DNA of 12,210 nt from an uncultured Devosia sp. (GCA_946481445.1 CAMLOA010000020.1:1-12210), one strand, 5' to 3'. Counted from the first letter of the stretch, positions 1 through 6,753 are shown. Translations and numbers: made by a program. Notes: generated by a model not told the origin, from the sequence alone.

Positions 1-269
1 ACGCGGCGGCGATTGCCCGCCTGGTCCTCGGTCATGCAATAGGCGCCGCTGGTGCAGATATCCTTGTCCGGCACCACGCTGCCGCCCAGGCCCTCGCACT
101 CGGCCTCGGTGAGCGGGATGCCGGTGGGAGGCGCCAGCCCGCCCGGATTGACGTGGATGGTGATGCCCGGCCCCGGCTTGGAAATCGGCACTTTGGGCGC
201 CGCCGATACGCTGGCCACCAGCGTGACCGAAACGGCGACAACCACCAGCAGTTCGAACCCGATGCGCAT
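1..269 (-). CDS. Small secreted Cys-containing protein, 3' end beyond the window
   Basis: This reading frame starts with ATG at 269 and stays open to the left edge, so 89 codons are visible and the C-terminus is missing. A Shine-Dalgarno GGGAGGA lies just upstream (about 274-280). The N-terminus (MRIGFELLVVVAVSVTLVAS) is a typical Sec signal peptide with probable cleavage after SVSAA, near residue 28. The mature part is Pro/Gly-rich at first, then carries three cysteines in a pattern C-E-G-L-G-G ... I-C-x-x-G-x-Y-C. That pattern recalls short periplasmic proteins common in rhizobia, but I cannot name a family. It probably sits in the periplasm with one or more disulfides. A weak promoter candidate lies at 354-382. 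That it is a gene is quite sure, from the start signal plus leader; its function is unknown. Confidence 0.75.
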   Translation of the reverse strand, partial: MRIGFELLVVVAVSVTLVASVSAAPKVPISKPGPGITIHVNPGGLAPPTGIPLTEAECEGLGGSVVPDKDICTSGAYCMTEDQAGNRRR

Positions 270-353
270 ATCGTCCTCCCGGCCGGCGCGTCCGGCCCGA
301 CAATAGCCATGCGATCGTCCCCGGCAGCGGCCAGGTGGCGGTCCAATGAGACT

Positions 354-382
354 ATTGTGCGCCTCGGCGCGGGTGGAAACAA
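354..382 (-). promoter_or_regulatory. Possible sigma-70 promoter for the secreted-protein gene
   Basis: Read on the minus strand, TTGTTT (382-377) and CACAAT (359-354) are separated by 17 bp, about 85 bp upstream of the ATG at 269. The match to alphaproteobacterial housekeeping promoters is only moderate, and a single such match is easy to find by chance. Confidence 0.25.
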
Positions 383-437
383 GCGGCGCCGATCGGGTGT
401 ACGATGCGCCCGAAGGGGCTCGCGGGCGGCCAGCCAG

Positions 438-695
438 CTAGCTCGAACGGCGCTTGTGGTGCTCGCCTTCCTGATGCGCGCCACGCTTGATGCTGCGGTC
501 GCCATGGGAGATTTCATATTCTCCCGCCGGCTGCTCCATGTCCTCGCGCGCTTCGCTGAGCGATTTCTGGTGCGGGTCGACCTCGGCGCCACGGGTCTTC
601 TCGCGGCCCTCGATAATGGCCTTCTGCTGCTCCCGCGTCCGCCGCCCCTGGCCGGCCTTCTCGGCACCGCGGGTCTCGTGATTGCTCTGCTGCAT
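438..695 (-). CDS. Small, highly charged protein of unknown function (85 aa)
   Basis: An 85-residue protein starting MQQSNHETRGAEK. The start is fixed by an excellent Shine-Dalgarno AGGAGG (706-701) five bases before the ATG. The product has no Cys, Trp or Phe and a single Tyr, and is dominated by Glu, Arg, Lys, Gln, His and Gly. It should be largely disordered or a loose helix in the cytoplasm. The C-terminal part contains GEYEISHGDRSIKRG followed by HQEGEHHKRRSS, a histidine- and arginine-rich tail. I do not recognise a family. The composition is reminiscent of small hydrophilic stress or desiccation-associated proteins, but that is inference only. It lies 75 bp downstream of the DUF1810 gene on the same strand and could be cotranscribed with it. 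An overlapping opposite-strand frame of similar size has no ribosome binding site, so this strand is preferred. Confidence 0.72.
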   Translation of the reverse strand: MQQSNHETRGAEKAGQGRRTREQQKAIIEGREKTRGAEVDPHQKSLSEAREDMEQPAGEYEISHGDRSIKRGAHQEGEHHKRRSS

Positions 696-770
696 GGCAT
701 CCTCCTATTGGCTTGCCAATCCAGATCAACGGCTGGAAGGCGGCCGGGTTGCCCGAAGTGATCGCCCGGC

Positions 771-1217
771 TCACGCCTTGAGCAGTGCCGCCGTCCTTTC
801 GTCCTCATGCCCATCATGGAAGGCGCTGAGAGCGGCGCGGAACAGGCGCTTGTCGGGCATGGCGCGGGCAAAGAGCGTCATGGAGGAAATGAACTTGAGA
901 TCGTCGGGCGAGCCGAAAATGCTCAAGAGGCTGCGCGGCGCCACCCCGCCCGGCGCATGCAGCAGAACCGCCTCGGTGCATTCGGTGAGCCTTGCGCCCA
1001 GGATCGGGTGATCGGCAAAGGCCGTGGCCTCATCGAGGTCATGCAGGGCATAAGTCCGGGCCATCTCGCTGTGCCCCAGCCCGGCCAACTGGGGAAAGAT
1101 GAACCACATCCAGTGCGTCTGTTTCCGCCCGGCGCGCAATTCATGCAGCGCCGTGGGATAGATGCGGTCCTGAGCGGCAAGGAATTTGGCGATCATGGCG
1201 CCGTGAGCCTGGGTCAT
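771..1217 (-). CDS. DUF1810 family protein
   Basis: A 148-aa protein that matches the DUF1810 family (COG5579) along its whole length. The signature FLAAQDRIYPTALHELRAGR is followed by K-Q-T-H-W-M-W-F-I-F-P-Q-L at residues 32-44. Further on are the GLGHSEMARTYAL segment and the DDLKFISSMTLFA segment, both typical of the family. Conserved H35, W36 and W38 are present. The family is a compact all-helical cytoplasmic domain with no agreed function; some databases carry the misleading old label calpastatin. The start is supported by GGGAGGA about eight bases before the ATG. The length is usual for the family. The gene stands alone between the F420-reductase-like gene (68 bp upstream) and the small charged protein gene (75 bp downstream), and neither neighbour suggests a role. 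Confidence 0.93.
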   Translation of the reverse strand: MTQAHGAMIAKFLAAQDRIYPTALHELRAGRKQTHWMWFIFPQLAGLGHSEMARTYALHDLDEATAFADHPILGARLTECTEAVLLHAPGGVAPRSLLSIFGSPDDLKFISSMTLFARAMPDKRLFRAALSAFHDGHEDERTAALLKA

Positions 1218-1272
1218 GGCGGGTCCTCCCCTCGTGCCTTGCGGTCATCCTAGCCCCAAACCCGTGTTCGCC

Positions 1273-1299
1273 CAACCGGGCCGGCTCAACCGGGCCGGC
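1273..1299. repeat. 13-bp direct repeat (period 14) spanning a stop codon
   Basis: CAACCGGGCCGGC occurs at 1273-1285 and again, perfectly, at 1287-1299, separated by one base. On the minus strand the second copy encodes the last codons of the F420-reductase-like gene, and its TGA stop falls at the junction of the copies. This is probably a small slippage duplication and has no evident function. Confidence 0.8.
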
Positions 1300-1930
1300 G
1301 CGTCAGCATCCAGTTGAAATCGAGCGTCCCCAGATGGCCCCAGAGCCGCAGCCACATCGGCATCATCATTTCCTGGGCGCGGGCACTTTCGATGGGCCCC
1401 AGATCGATGATCTCCTTCCAGCCGAAACTGGCCAGCATGTCGCGCGCAGCCTGCTTGGCAGCCGCATCATTGCCGGAGAGGAAAATGACATGCGCGCCGG
1501 GCAGCCGCGCCGGATCGACCATCACCTTGGCATTGACGGTGCACAGCGTCTTGACCACACGCGCATCGGGGAAGGCGCGCTGAATCGTCTCGCCCAGGCT
1601 GTCGGTGTTGACCAGCGAGAGCACCGGCGGCTTCTGCGAGAAATCGAGCGCATTGGCAATGTCGATCAACACCTTGCCGGCCAGGTTCGCCGCCCCGGCC
1701 TGGCCCAGCGCGTCCAGCGCATGTGCGCCGCTCGTGGCATGGATGACGATCTCGCCGAAGGCAGCAGCGCCGGCAAAATCCATGGCCTGCCCGCCTGTCT
1801 CGGCGGCAAATGCCTGGGCCTTCTCATTGCTCGCCTCGCGCGCGCCCATGGCCACCTCGTGACCCAGCTCCCGCAGCCGCCGCGCCAGCGCCTGCCCAAC
1901 CATTCCCGTGCCCAGAACACCAAAGCGCAT
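1286..1930 (-). CDS. NADPH-dependent F420 reductase-like / NADP-binding oxidoreductase
   Basis: A 214-aa protein with a single Rossmann domain. It begins directly with MRFGVLGTGMVG, giving the dinucleotide motif G7-x-G9-x-x-G12. After the second strand comes M-G-A-R (R31), the position where an arginine usually favours NADP over NAD. The rest (VIHATSGAHALDAL, KVLIDIANALDFS, VVKTLCTVNAKVMVD, HVIFLSGNDAAAKQAARDML, WKEIIDLGPIESARAQEMMMPMW) follows the COG2085 / F420_oxidored family. Members reduce F420 in actinobacteria and archaea. In alphaproteobacteria, which mostly lack F420, the real substrate is unknown, so the F420 name should not be taken literally. The start is fixed by GGAGGG about eight bases upstream. 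The protein should be cytosolic. The stop codon lies inside a 14-bp tandem duplication. Confidence 0.9.
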   Translation of the reverse strand: MRFGVLGTGMVGQALARRLRELGHEVAMGAREASNEKAQAFAAETGGQAMDFAGAAAFGEIVIHATSGAHALDALGQAGAANLAGKVLIDIANALDFSQKPPVLSLVNTDSLGETIQRAFPDARVVKTLCTVNAKVMVDPARLPGAHVIFLSGNDAAAKQAARDMLASFGWKEIIDLGPIESARAQEMMMPMWLRLWGHLGTLDFNWMLTRRPG

Positions 1931-2040
1931 GCTCGTTTCCCTCCGCTGCTATGCGGCCAATGTGGGGGTGTGGCGATGGGGTGGCAAGGGTGCGTGCTCG
2001 CTGACGCCCATTGGCAGGGGCCGGTGCTATCCCCTCTCGC

Positions 2041-2062
2041 ATGGACAAGGAGAGCCGCCATG
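2041..2062 (+). other. Orphan gene-start-like sequence (Shine-Dalgarno plus ATG) on the plus strand
   Basis: Between two minus-strand genes the plus strand reads ATGGACAAGGAGAGCCGCC followed by ATG at 2060-2062. That places AAGGAG eight bases before an ATG, a textbook ribosome binding site. The frame from 2060 runs to 2344, almost all of it antisense to the OsmC gene, and the frame from 2041 stops after 19 codons. No protein family is recognisable in either. The sequence may be the remnant of a lost gene, a tiny upstream frame, or chance. Confidence 0.25.
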
Positions 2063-2074
2063 ACGCCGGGCGGA

Positions 2075-2476
2075 TCAGGCCCGCCGGATCGTGCCGGTGA
2101 GGCTGGTCGACGCTGCCAGCGTATTGGAAATGGTGCCGTATTTGCGCACATTGGTGTGCAGCAGGTCCAGGCGCCTTTCGGGCTCGGGACTGTCCACGAT
2201 CAATTCATAGGTAATGGCGGTGATTTTCGGAGGGCTGTCCTGCCGCTCGGCCTCGATCCGCACTTCCACGCCGGAAAACTCAAAGCCCAGCATCGGCGCG
2301 GCGCGCTCGACCCCCTTGATCATGCAGGCGGCAAGGGCCGATAGTAGCAGTTCCACCGGGTTGAGCGCATCGTCCCGCCCCTCCAGCGACGTATCGAGGC
2401 TCACCTGCGCATCCCGTGCCGCGCTGATGCTGCCATGTGCGTCGATCCGTCGGGCGGAAATGGCATAGTGCAGCAT
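2075..2476 (-). CDS. OsmC family protein lacking the second catalytic cysteine
   Basis: A 133-aa OsmC/Ohr-fold protein. The central helix reads ALNPVELLLSALAACMIKGVE (residues 37-57), with the family's first cysteine at C51. It is followed by GFEFSGVEVRIEAER and DSPPKITAITYEL, the usual strand pattern. Classical OsmC and Ohr proteins are dimeric peroxidases that use a pair of cysteines, the second in a C-P-V-S motif near the C-terminus. Here that place reads K-Y-G-T-I-S-N-T-L (residues 112-120), so Gly-Thr replaces Cys-Pro and C51 is the only cysteine. It may therefore not act as a standard two-cysteine peroxidase. The start is supported by GGGGAG about nine bases upstream. The gene lies 30 bp after the phosphotransferase on the same strand, probably in one transcript. 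Confidence 0.93.
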   Translation of the reverse strand: MLHYAISARRIDAHGSISAARDAQVSLDTSLEGRDDALNPVELLLSALAACMIKGVERAAPMLGFEFSGVEVRIEAERQDSPPKITAITYELIVDSPEPERRLDLLHTNVRKYGTISNTLAASTSLTGTIRRA

Positions 2477-2506
2477 GATGTTGGCTCCCCAAGGTGTGGC
2501 CGTACT

Positions 2507-3340
2507 CTAGCGTGGGCCGGATGATCGGGCTTGATCGAGCGCAAGCGGATGTGTCGCGGCCGCCCCCTCCAGCACGCCCCGCTCCCGCCCCATCCACGCC
2601 GCGCTCCGGGACCGCCAGGCCATGGCCCACAATGCCTCGACCGGCCCGGCGCTGTCCGGCGTGAGCCCGGCCTCCCGAGCCTCGTTGGCCGCATCGGCGA
2701 TGGCGAGCGTGATCATCGTGTCCACCAGCTTGCCGCGTTCCGCGCGGGGCAGGCCATAGCCGTCGAGAATGGCGTGGAGATGCCGAGCGCGGACCTCCGC
2801 TGGCGCGAGGCCGAGGCGATCCATCAGGTCGACGTCGAAGAGGTGGGCGTTGAGCCAGCAGAGCTGGGCCAGTTCCACCAGGGGATCGACCGGGCCGGCC
2901 TGTTCCCAGTCGATAAAGGCTGTGGGCAGGCCGTCTCGCGCGAGGATATTCCAGTCGCCCAGGTCGCAATGGCCGATGATGCGGGGGCCGTCGCCCAGGC
3001 TGCGGCCGAACCAGTCGCGCCAGATGGCGCCCTCGGGCGGCGTGAAGGCGCGGCTGATGCGGTGGAAATCGGCCAGCATGCGGCCCAGGGCGAAATGGGC
3101 GTCCTCCGGCCAGGGGCCGGGATGGGGCGAAGCGCCGGGCAGGTAGCTCAGCGTTTCGCGGCCCGCATCGTCAAAACCGGTGCCGACGACGCGCGGGGCG
3201 CCGGCAAAGCCCTCGGCCTCGAGGTGGCGCAGGAAAGCGTGGACGGCAGGCGCCCAGGGGCCGGTCTGGCGGTGGACGACATCGCCGATGCGGGAGACGG
3301 CGGTGCGGCCGCCACCGGCGAGGATTTGTTCGTCGGACAT
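2507..3340 (-). CDS. Aminoglycoside phosphotransferase (APH) family kinase-like protein
   Basis: A 277-aa protein of the APH / choline-kinase-like superfamily (PF01636). The catalytic loop is G-H-C-D-L-G-D-W-N (H124, D126, N131). The metal-binding F-I-D-W-E-Q-A-G follows, with D144. The N-lobe is short, and the usual ATP-binding lysine is replaced by an Arg in V-V-H-R (R24), followed by GPWAPAVHAFLRHLE. The C-lobe contains DPLVELAQLCWLNAHLFD. Such genes are widespread in soil bacteria and mostly phosphorylate unknown small molecules, so resistance should not be assumed. The chosen ATG (3340) gives MSDEQILAGGG. The frame also opens at 3430, but those extra 30 codons lie in the palindromic-repeat region (LPPLDGEGLRVGWG) and are very probably not translated. 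A weak Shine-Dalgarno (CAGGGA) precedes 3340. Confidence 0.88.
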   Translation of the reverse strand: MSDEQILAGGGRTAVSRIGDVVHRQTGPWAPAVHAFLRHLEAEGFAGAPRVVGTGFDDAGRETLSYLPGASPHPGPWPEDAHFALGRMLADFHRISRAFTPPEGAIWRDWFGRSLGDGPRIIGHCDLGDWNILARDGLPTAFIDWEQAGPVDPLVELAQLCWLNAHLFDVDLMDRLGLAPAEVRARHLHAILDGYGLPRAERGKLVDTMITLAIADAANEAREAGLTPDSAGPVEALWAMAWRSRSAAWMGRERGVLEGAAATHPLALDQARSSGPR

Positions 3341-3367
3341 GCTCTCTGTTCCCTGCGTGCTGCCCCA

Positions 3368-3403
3368 CCCCACCCTCAATCCCTCCCCATCGAGGGGAGG
3401 GAG
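3368..3403 (+). repeat. Palindromic intergenic repeat, copy 1
   Basis: The copy begins CCCCACCCT and contains a 9-bp perfect stem, TCCCTCCCC (3380-3388) pairing with GGGGAGGGA (3394-3402), around the loop ATCGA. A second copy lies inverted 30 bp away. The form matches the short palindromic G/C repeats scattered between genes in many Hyphomicrobiales genomes; I recognise the style, not a named family. Confidence 0.75.
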
Positions 3404-3433
3404 GCCCAGGCTGCGAGCGCATGGTTCCATCGT

Positions 3434-3469
3434 CTCCCTCCTCCTTGTGGGGAGGGATCAAGGGTGGGG
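3434..3469 (-). repeat. Palindromic intergenic repeat, copy 2 (inverted relative to copy 1)
   Basis: Read on the minus strand, this copy matches copy 1 at 29 of 36 positions, including CCCCACCCT and ATCCCTCCCCA. Its own stem is TCCCTCCTC (3435-3443) with GGGGAGGGA (3449-3457), including one G-T pair. With copy 1 it makes a larger inverted repeat between polA and the phosphotransferase gene. Confidence 0.75.
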
Positions 3470-3500
3470 GTAGTTTAGCCGCGAAATCGGAGCCAAGCGT

Positions 3501-3534
3501 CACCCCTCCCGACCTCCCCCATCAAGGGGGAGGT
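3501..3534. repeat. Palindromic intergenic repeat, related second type, just after polA
   Basis: A perfect 9-bp stem, ACCTCCCCC (3512-3520) with GGGGGAGGT (3526-3534), around the loop ATCAA, 21 bp past the polA stop codon. It resembles copies 1 and 2 in composition and loop but differs in stem and flank. It could slow or end transcription from polA, but no T-run follows on the minus strand, so it is not a standard intrinsic terminator. Confidence 0.7.
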
Positions 3535-3555
3535 GCCGATCGAGACTGCGGGCCC

Positions 3556-6471
3556 TTAATGCGCCTCGTCCCAGTTCCTGGCCGCATGCGCATCCACCTG
3601 GATCGGCACGGTTAGCCGGACTGCCGGTTCTGCCGCTGACTCCATCACCTTCTTGATCACCGGGATGGCCTGGTCCTCGGTCCCTTCCGGCACCTCGAAG
3701 ATCAGTTCGTCATGCACCTGCAGCAGCATGTCGGCTTCCACCCCGGCGCGCTTGAGTTCGGGCTCCATGCGGATCATGGCGCGGCGGATGATGTCGGCGG
3801 CCGAGCCCTGGATGGGGGCGTTGATGCTGGCGCGTTCGACGAAGCTGCGTTCGGCGGCGTGGCTGGAATTGGCGTTGGGGAAATTGATCTTGCGGCCGAA
3901 AATGGTGGTGACATAGCCGTCGGCTTTCACGCGGCGGCGCTGGGCGTCCATATAGTCCTTGATGCCGGGGAAGCGCTCGAAATAGGTCTTGATATAGTCC
4001 CCGGCCACTGATCGTTCGATGCCGAGCTGGTTGGCAAGGCCAAAGGCGGAAATGCCGTAGATGATGCCGAAATTGATGGCCTTGGCGCGGCGGCGCACGT
4101 CGCTTGGCATGCCCTCGACCGGCACGCCGAACATTTCCGATGCCGTCATGGCGTGAATGTCGAGGCCTTCCTCGAAGGCATCCTTGAGCGCCTGGATATC
4201 GGCGATATGGGCGAGGACGCGCAGCTCGATCTGCGAATAGTCGGCGCTGATCAGCATCTTGCCGGGGGCGGCGACGAAGGCGGTGCGGATTTTTCGTCCG
4301 TCTTCGGTGCGGACGGGGATGTTCTGCAGGTTGGGATCGTTCGACGAGAGGCGCCCGGTCAGGACCGAATGCTGGCTATAGGTGGTGTGAACGCGCCCGG
4401 TGCGCGCATTCATGTATTCGGGCAGGGCATTGGTATAGGTGCCCATCAGCTTGGTGAGCTGGCGCCAGTCGACAATGGTGCGGGCCAGGGGAATACCCTT
4501 GAGGGCCAGGTCTTCGAGCACGTCGGCGCCGGTGGACCAGGCGCCGGTCTTGGTCTTGGTGCCGCCTTCGAGCCCCATGCGGTCGAACAGGATCTCGCCC
4601 AGCTGCTTGGGCGAACCGAGGTTGAAGTTGGAGCCGGCCAACTCGTAGGCATGGGCTTCGAGCGCGGCGGCGCGCTGGGCGAAATCGCCCGACAGGCGGG
4701 CCAGGATCTGCCGGTCGACGGAAATGCCGCGGCCCTCCATGCGGGCGAGCACGGGCGCCAGCGGGCGCTCGAGGGTCTCGTAGACCGTGGTCATGCCTTC
4801 GGCGGCCAGGCGCGGCTTGAGGATGTGCCACAGGCGCAGCGTCATGTCGCTGTCCTCGGCGGCATAGCGGGCGGCGGCTTCTATATGGACCTGGGCGAAG
4901 GTCTTCTGCCCCTTGCCCGTGCCGATCAGGTCCTTGATCGACTGGCCGGGCACGCCCAGCCAGTGATCGGCCAGTTCGCTCATGGTGTTGAACTGCGGCC
5001 CGTCGAGGGAATAGCTCAGCAGCAGCGTATCGTCATAGCTGTTGACGGCGACATCGTAGCGGGCGAGCAGGCCCAGATCGTATTTGGCATTGTGGAAGAT
5101 CTTGAGGATCGAGCGATCGGCAAAGAGCGGGCGGACCATGTCGAGGGCCTGCCGCGTGTCCATCTGGCCCTCGGCCCGGCCGCCGCCGAATATGTCGCCC
5201 TCGCCGCTGGTGTGGCCGAGCGGCAGATAGGCGCCATTGCCGGGCGCGGTGGAAAAGCTGAGGCCGACCAGATCGGCGGTCTGGTTGTCGAGCCCGGTGC
5301 TCTCGGCATCTGTGGCGACATGGCCGACGCGATAGGCCGCATCGATCCAGCGCTGCAGATGGGCGGCATCACGGATGATCTCGTAGGCGTCCGGATTCCA
5401 GGCAATGGCCTTGGTGGCCTCGTGCATGGCCGCCGCATGCAGCACGACCGGTGAACCGGCGCGTCCTTCCGCCTCCTGCCGGGCGGCGCGGGCTTCGGCG
5501 CGCGCGGCATTGTCGAACCCAACCGGCGAGGCCGGCACGGCGGCAATGGCCGGATCGGGTTCCCATGCATCGGGGTCGGCACCCAACAGGCCGGCCAGCC
5601 GCTTGGTGATCGAGGCGAATTCGAGCGCCTTGAGGAAGGGAAAGAGCTTGCCCGGCTCCACCGGCTGGCGAGCGAGCGCCGACAGCTCAAGCTCGACCGG
5701 CACGTCCTGGGCCAGCGTCACCAGCTGCTTGGAGATGCGGGCCAGTTCGGCATTGGCGATGAGCTTCTCGCGGCGGGCATTCTGCTTGATCTCGCCGGCG
5801 CGGGCGAGCAGGGTTTCAAGGTCGCCATAGGTATTGATGAGTTCGGCGGCCGTCTTGACGCCGATGCCGGGCACGCCGGGCACGTTGTCGACGCTGTCGC
5901 CGCACAGGGCCTGCACGTCGATGACCTTGTCGGGAGAGACGCCGAACTTGTTGAACACTTCCTCGACGCCGATCCAGCGCAGGGGCGGCTGGCCCGGGCG
6001 TGGGATGGTGTCGAGCAGGCGAATCGATCCATCGGGCTCGACCAGCTGCATCAGATCCTTGTCGGAGGAGACAATAGTCACCTTGCCGCCGGCGGCCCTG
6101 GCCTGGCAGGCATAGGTGGCAATGATGTCGTCGGCCTCCCAGCCCTCCTGCTCGATGCAGGCGATGTTGAAGGCCCGCGTGGCCGAGCGGGTGAGCGGGA
6201 ACTGCGGCACCAGCTCGGCCGGGGCCGGCGGGCGATGCGCCTTGTATTCGGTATAGATGTCGTCGCGGAAGGTCTTGGCCGAGTGATCGAAGATCACGGC
6301 CATGTGCGTGGGCTCGTCTTCGCCCTTGAGATCCTCCATCAGCTTCCAGAGCATGTTGGTGAAACCCTGCACGCAGCCCACGGGCAGCCCGTCGGACTTG
6401 CGGTTGAGGGGGGGCAGGGCATGGAAGGCGCGGAAAATATAGCCCGAGCCATCGACGAGCAGCAGATGCAT
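3556..6471 (-). CDS. polA: DNA polymerase I
   Basis: This 971-aa enzyme fills gaps, removes RNA primers and carries out repair synthesis. Three domains are complete. The 5'-nuclease domain (residues 1 to about 300) begins MHLLLVDGSGYIFRAFHALP and has EADDIIATYA, VTIVSSDKDLMQL and the helix-hairpin-helix GDSVDNVPGVPGIGVKTA. The 3'-5' proofreading exonuclease (about 370-570) keeps its acidic residues, D388 and E390 in T-D-A-E-S, plus HNAKYDLGLL and YAAEDSD. The polymerase domain (about 590-971) has motif A (LISADYSQIELRVLAH, D744), the O-helix RRRAKAINFGIIYGIS (F801) and motif C (VHDE, D921). The frame opens earlier, at 6585, but homologues begin at the LLVDGSGYIFRAFHALPP segment, so the ATG at 6471 is chosen; its Shine-Dalgarno is weak. 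No defect is visible. Confidence 0.98.
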   Translation of the reverse strand: MHLLLVDGSGYIFRAFHALPPLNRKSDGLPVGCVQGFTNMLWKLMEDLKGEDEPTHMAVIFDHSAKTFRDDIYTEYKAHRPPAPAELVPQFPLTRSATRAFNIACIEQEGWEADDIIATYACQARAAGGKVTIVSSDKDLMQLVEPDGSIRLLDTIPRPGQPPLRWIGVEEVFNKFGVSPDKVIDVQALCGDSVDNVPGVPGIGVKTAAELINTYGDLETLLARAGEIKQNARREKLIANAELARISKQLVTLAQDVPVELELSALARQPVEPGKLFPFLKALEFASITKRLAGLLGADPDAWEPDPAIAAVPASPVGFDNAARAEARAARQEAEGRAGSPVVLHAAAMHEATKAIAWNPDAYEIIRDAAHLQRWIDAAYRVGHVATDAESTGLDNQTADLVGLSFSTAPGNGAYLPLGHTSGEGDIFGGGRAEGQMDTRQALDMVRPLFADRSILKIFHNAKYDLGLLARYDVAVNSYDDTLLLSYSLDGPQFNTMSELADHWLGVPGQSIKDLIGTGKGQKTFAQVHIEAAARYAAEDSDMTLRLWHILKPRLAAEGMTTVYETLERPLAPVLARMEGRGISVDRQILARLSGDFAQRAAALEAHAYELAGSNFNLGSPKQLGEILFDRMGLEGGTKTKTGAWSTGADVLEDLALKGIPLARTIVDWRQLTKLMGTYTNALPEYMNARTGRVHTTYSQHSVLTGRLSSNDPNLQNIPVRTEDGRKIRTAFVAAPGKMLISADYSQIELRVLAHIADIQALKDAFEEGLDIHAMTASEMFGVPVEGMPSDVRRRAKAINFGIIYGISAFGLANQLGIERSVAGDYIKTYFERFPGIKDYMDAQRRRVKADGYVTTIFGRKINFPNANSSHAAERSFVERASINAPIQGSAADIIRRAMIRMEPELKRAGVEADMLLQVHDELIFEVPEGTEDQAIPVIKKVMESAAEPAVRLTVPIQVDAHAARNWDEAH

Positions 6472-6576
6472 GAAACCGATTCCGTCGTGAACGCGCCGGG
6501 ACTTTAGGGCAGTTGGCGGCAGGGCAAAAGGGCGGTCCAGCCGGTTTTGCCCCATCCGCTTCGGCCCGCGCCACAC

Positions 6577-6607
6577 TTGAACCATGTTTGATTGCTAGGG
6601 GTATAGT
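6577..6607 (+). promoter_or_regulatory. Possible promoter for the response regulator gene
   Basis: TTGAAC (6577-6582) and TATAGT (6602-6607) lie on the plus strand with a 19-bp spacer, longer than the usual 17. The start point would be about 140 bases before the ATG at 6754, leaving a long leader. This is the best promoter-like pair in the gap between the divergent polA and regulator genes. Confidence 0.3.
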
Positions 6608-6650
6608 CCTCCCGCGCCGGAGCCGTTAGGCTTGGTGCAAGGCTCATTTG

Positions 6651-6663
6651 CTGTTCAGAGCAG
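6651..6663. promoter_or_regulatory. 13-bp near-perfect inverted repeat upstream of the response regulator
   Basis: CTGTTC-A-GAGCAG is palindromic apart from one mismatch, and lies about 90 bp before the regulator start. A smaller inverted repeat (TCGGA-CGA-TCCGA, 6669-6681) follows directly. Either could be a protein binding site in the long leader, but no family of operator is recognised. Confidence 0.25.
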
Positions 6664-6753
6664 GTCAGTCGGACGATCCGATCCCGTGCAGGTGGCGAAA
6701 GCGGCGCGCCTGAGGGCCACGACCTTTTCCGTTACAAATCAGAGGTCCGTTAT

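Noticed and set aside
32..871. 279-codon minus-strand frame across the left part of the window
   Set aside because: Arg/Pro/Ser-rich translation that overlaps three genes with good Shine-Dalgarno sequences on the same strand in other frames.
1334..2344. 336-codon plus-strand frame opposite the F420-reductase-like and OsmC genes
   Set aside because: Both genes beneath it have strong motifs, and the long frame has no family similarity. Only the internal start-like sequence at 2041-2062 was kept as an oddity.
2507..3340. Calling the APH-family protein an antibiotic resistance gene
   Set aside because: It is a generic chromosomal superfamily member with no close likeness to known resistance enzymes that I can see, and no mobile-element context.
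3341..3430. 30-codon N-terminal extension of the phosphotransferase
   Set aside because: It is encoded by the palindromic repeat sequence, and the usual N-terminus of the family begins after it.
4153..5454. 433-codon open frame on the plus strand opposite polA
   Set aside because: The opposite strand encodes intact polA motifs throughout. The plus translation is a GC-bias shadow with no recognisable domain.
6472..6585. 38-codon N-terminal extension of DNA polymerase I
   Set aside because: Homologues begin close to the LLVDGSGYIFRAFHALPP segment, and the extension shows no conserved character.
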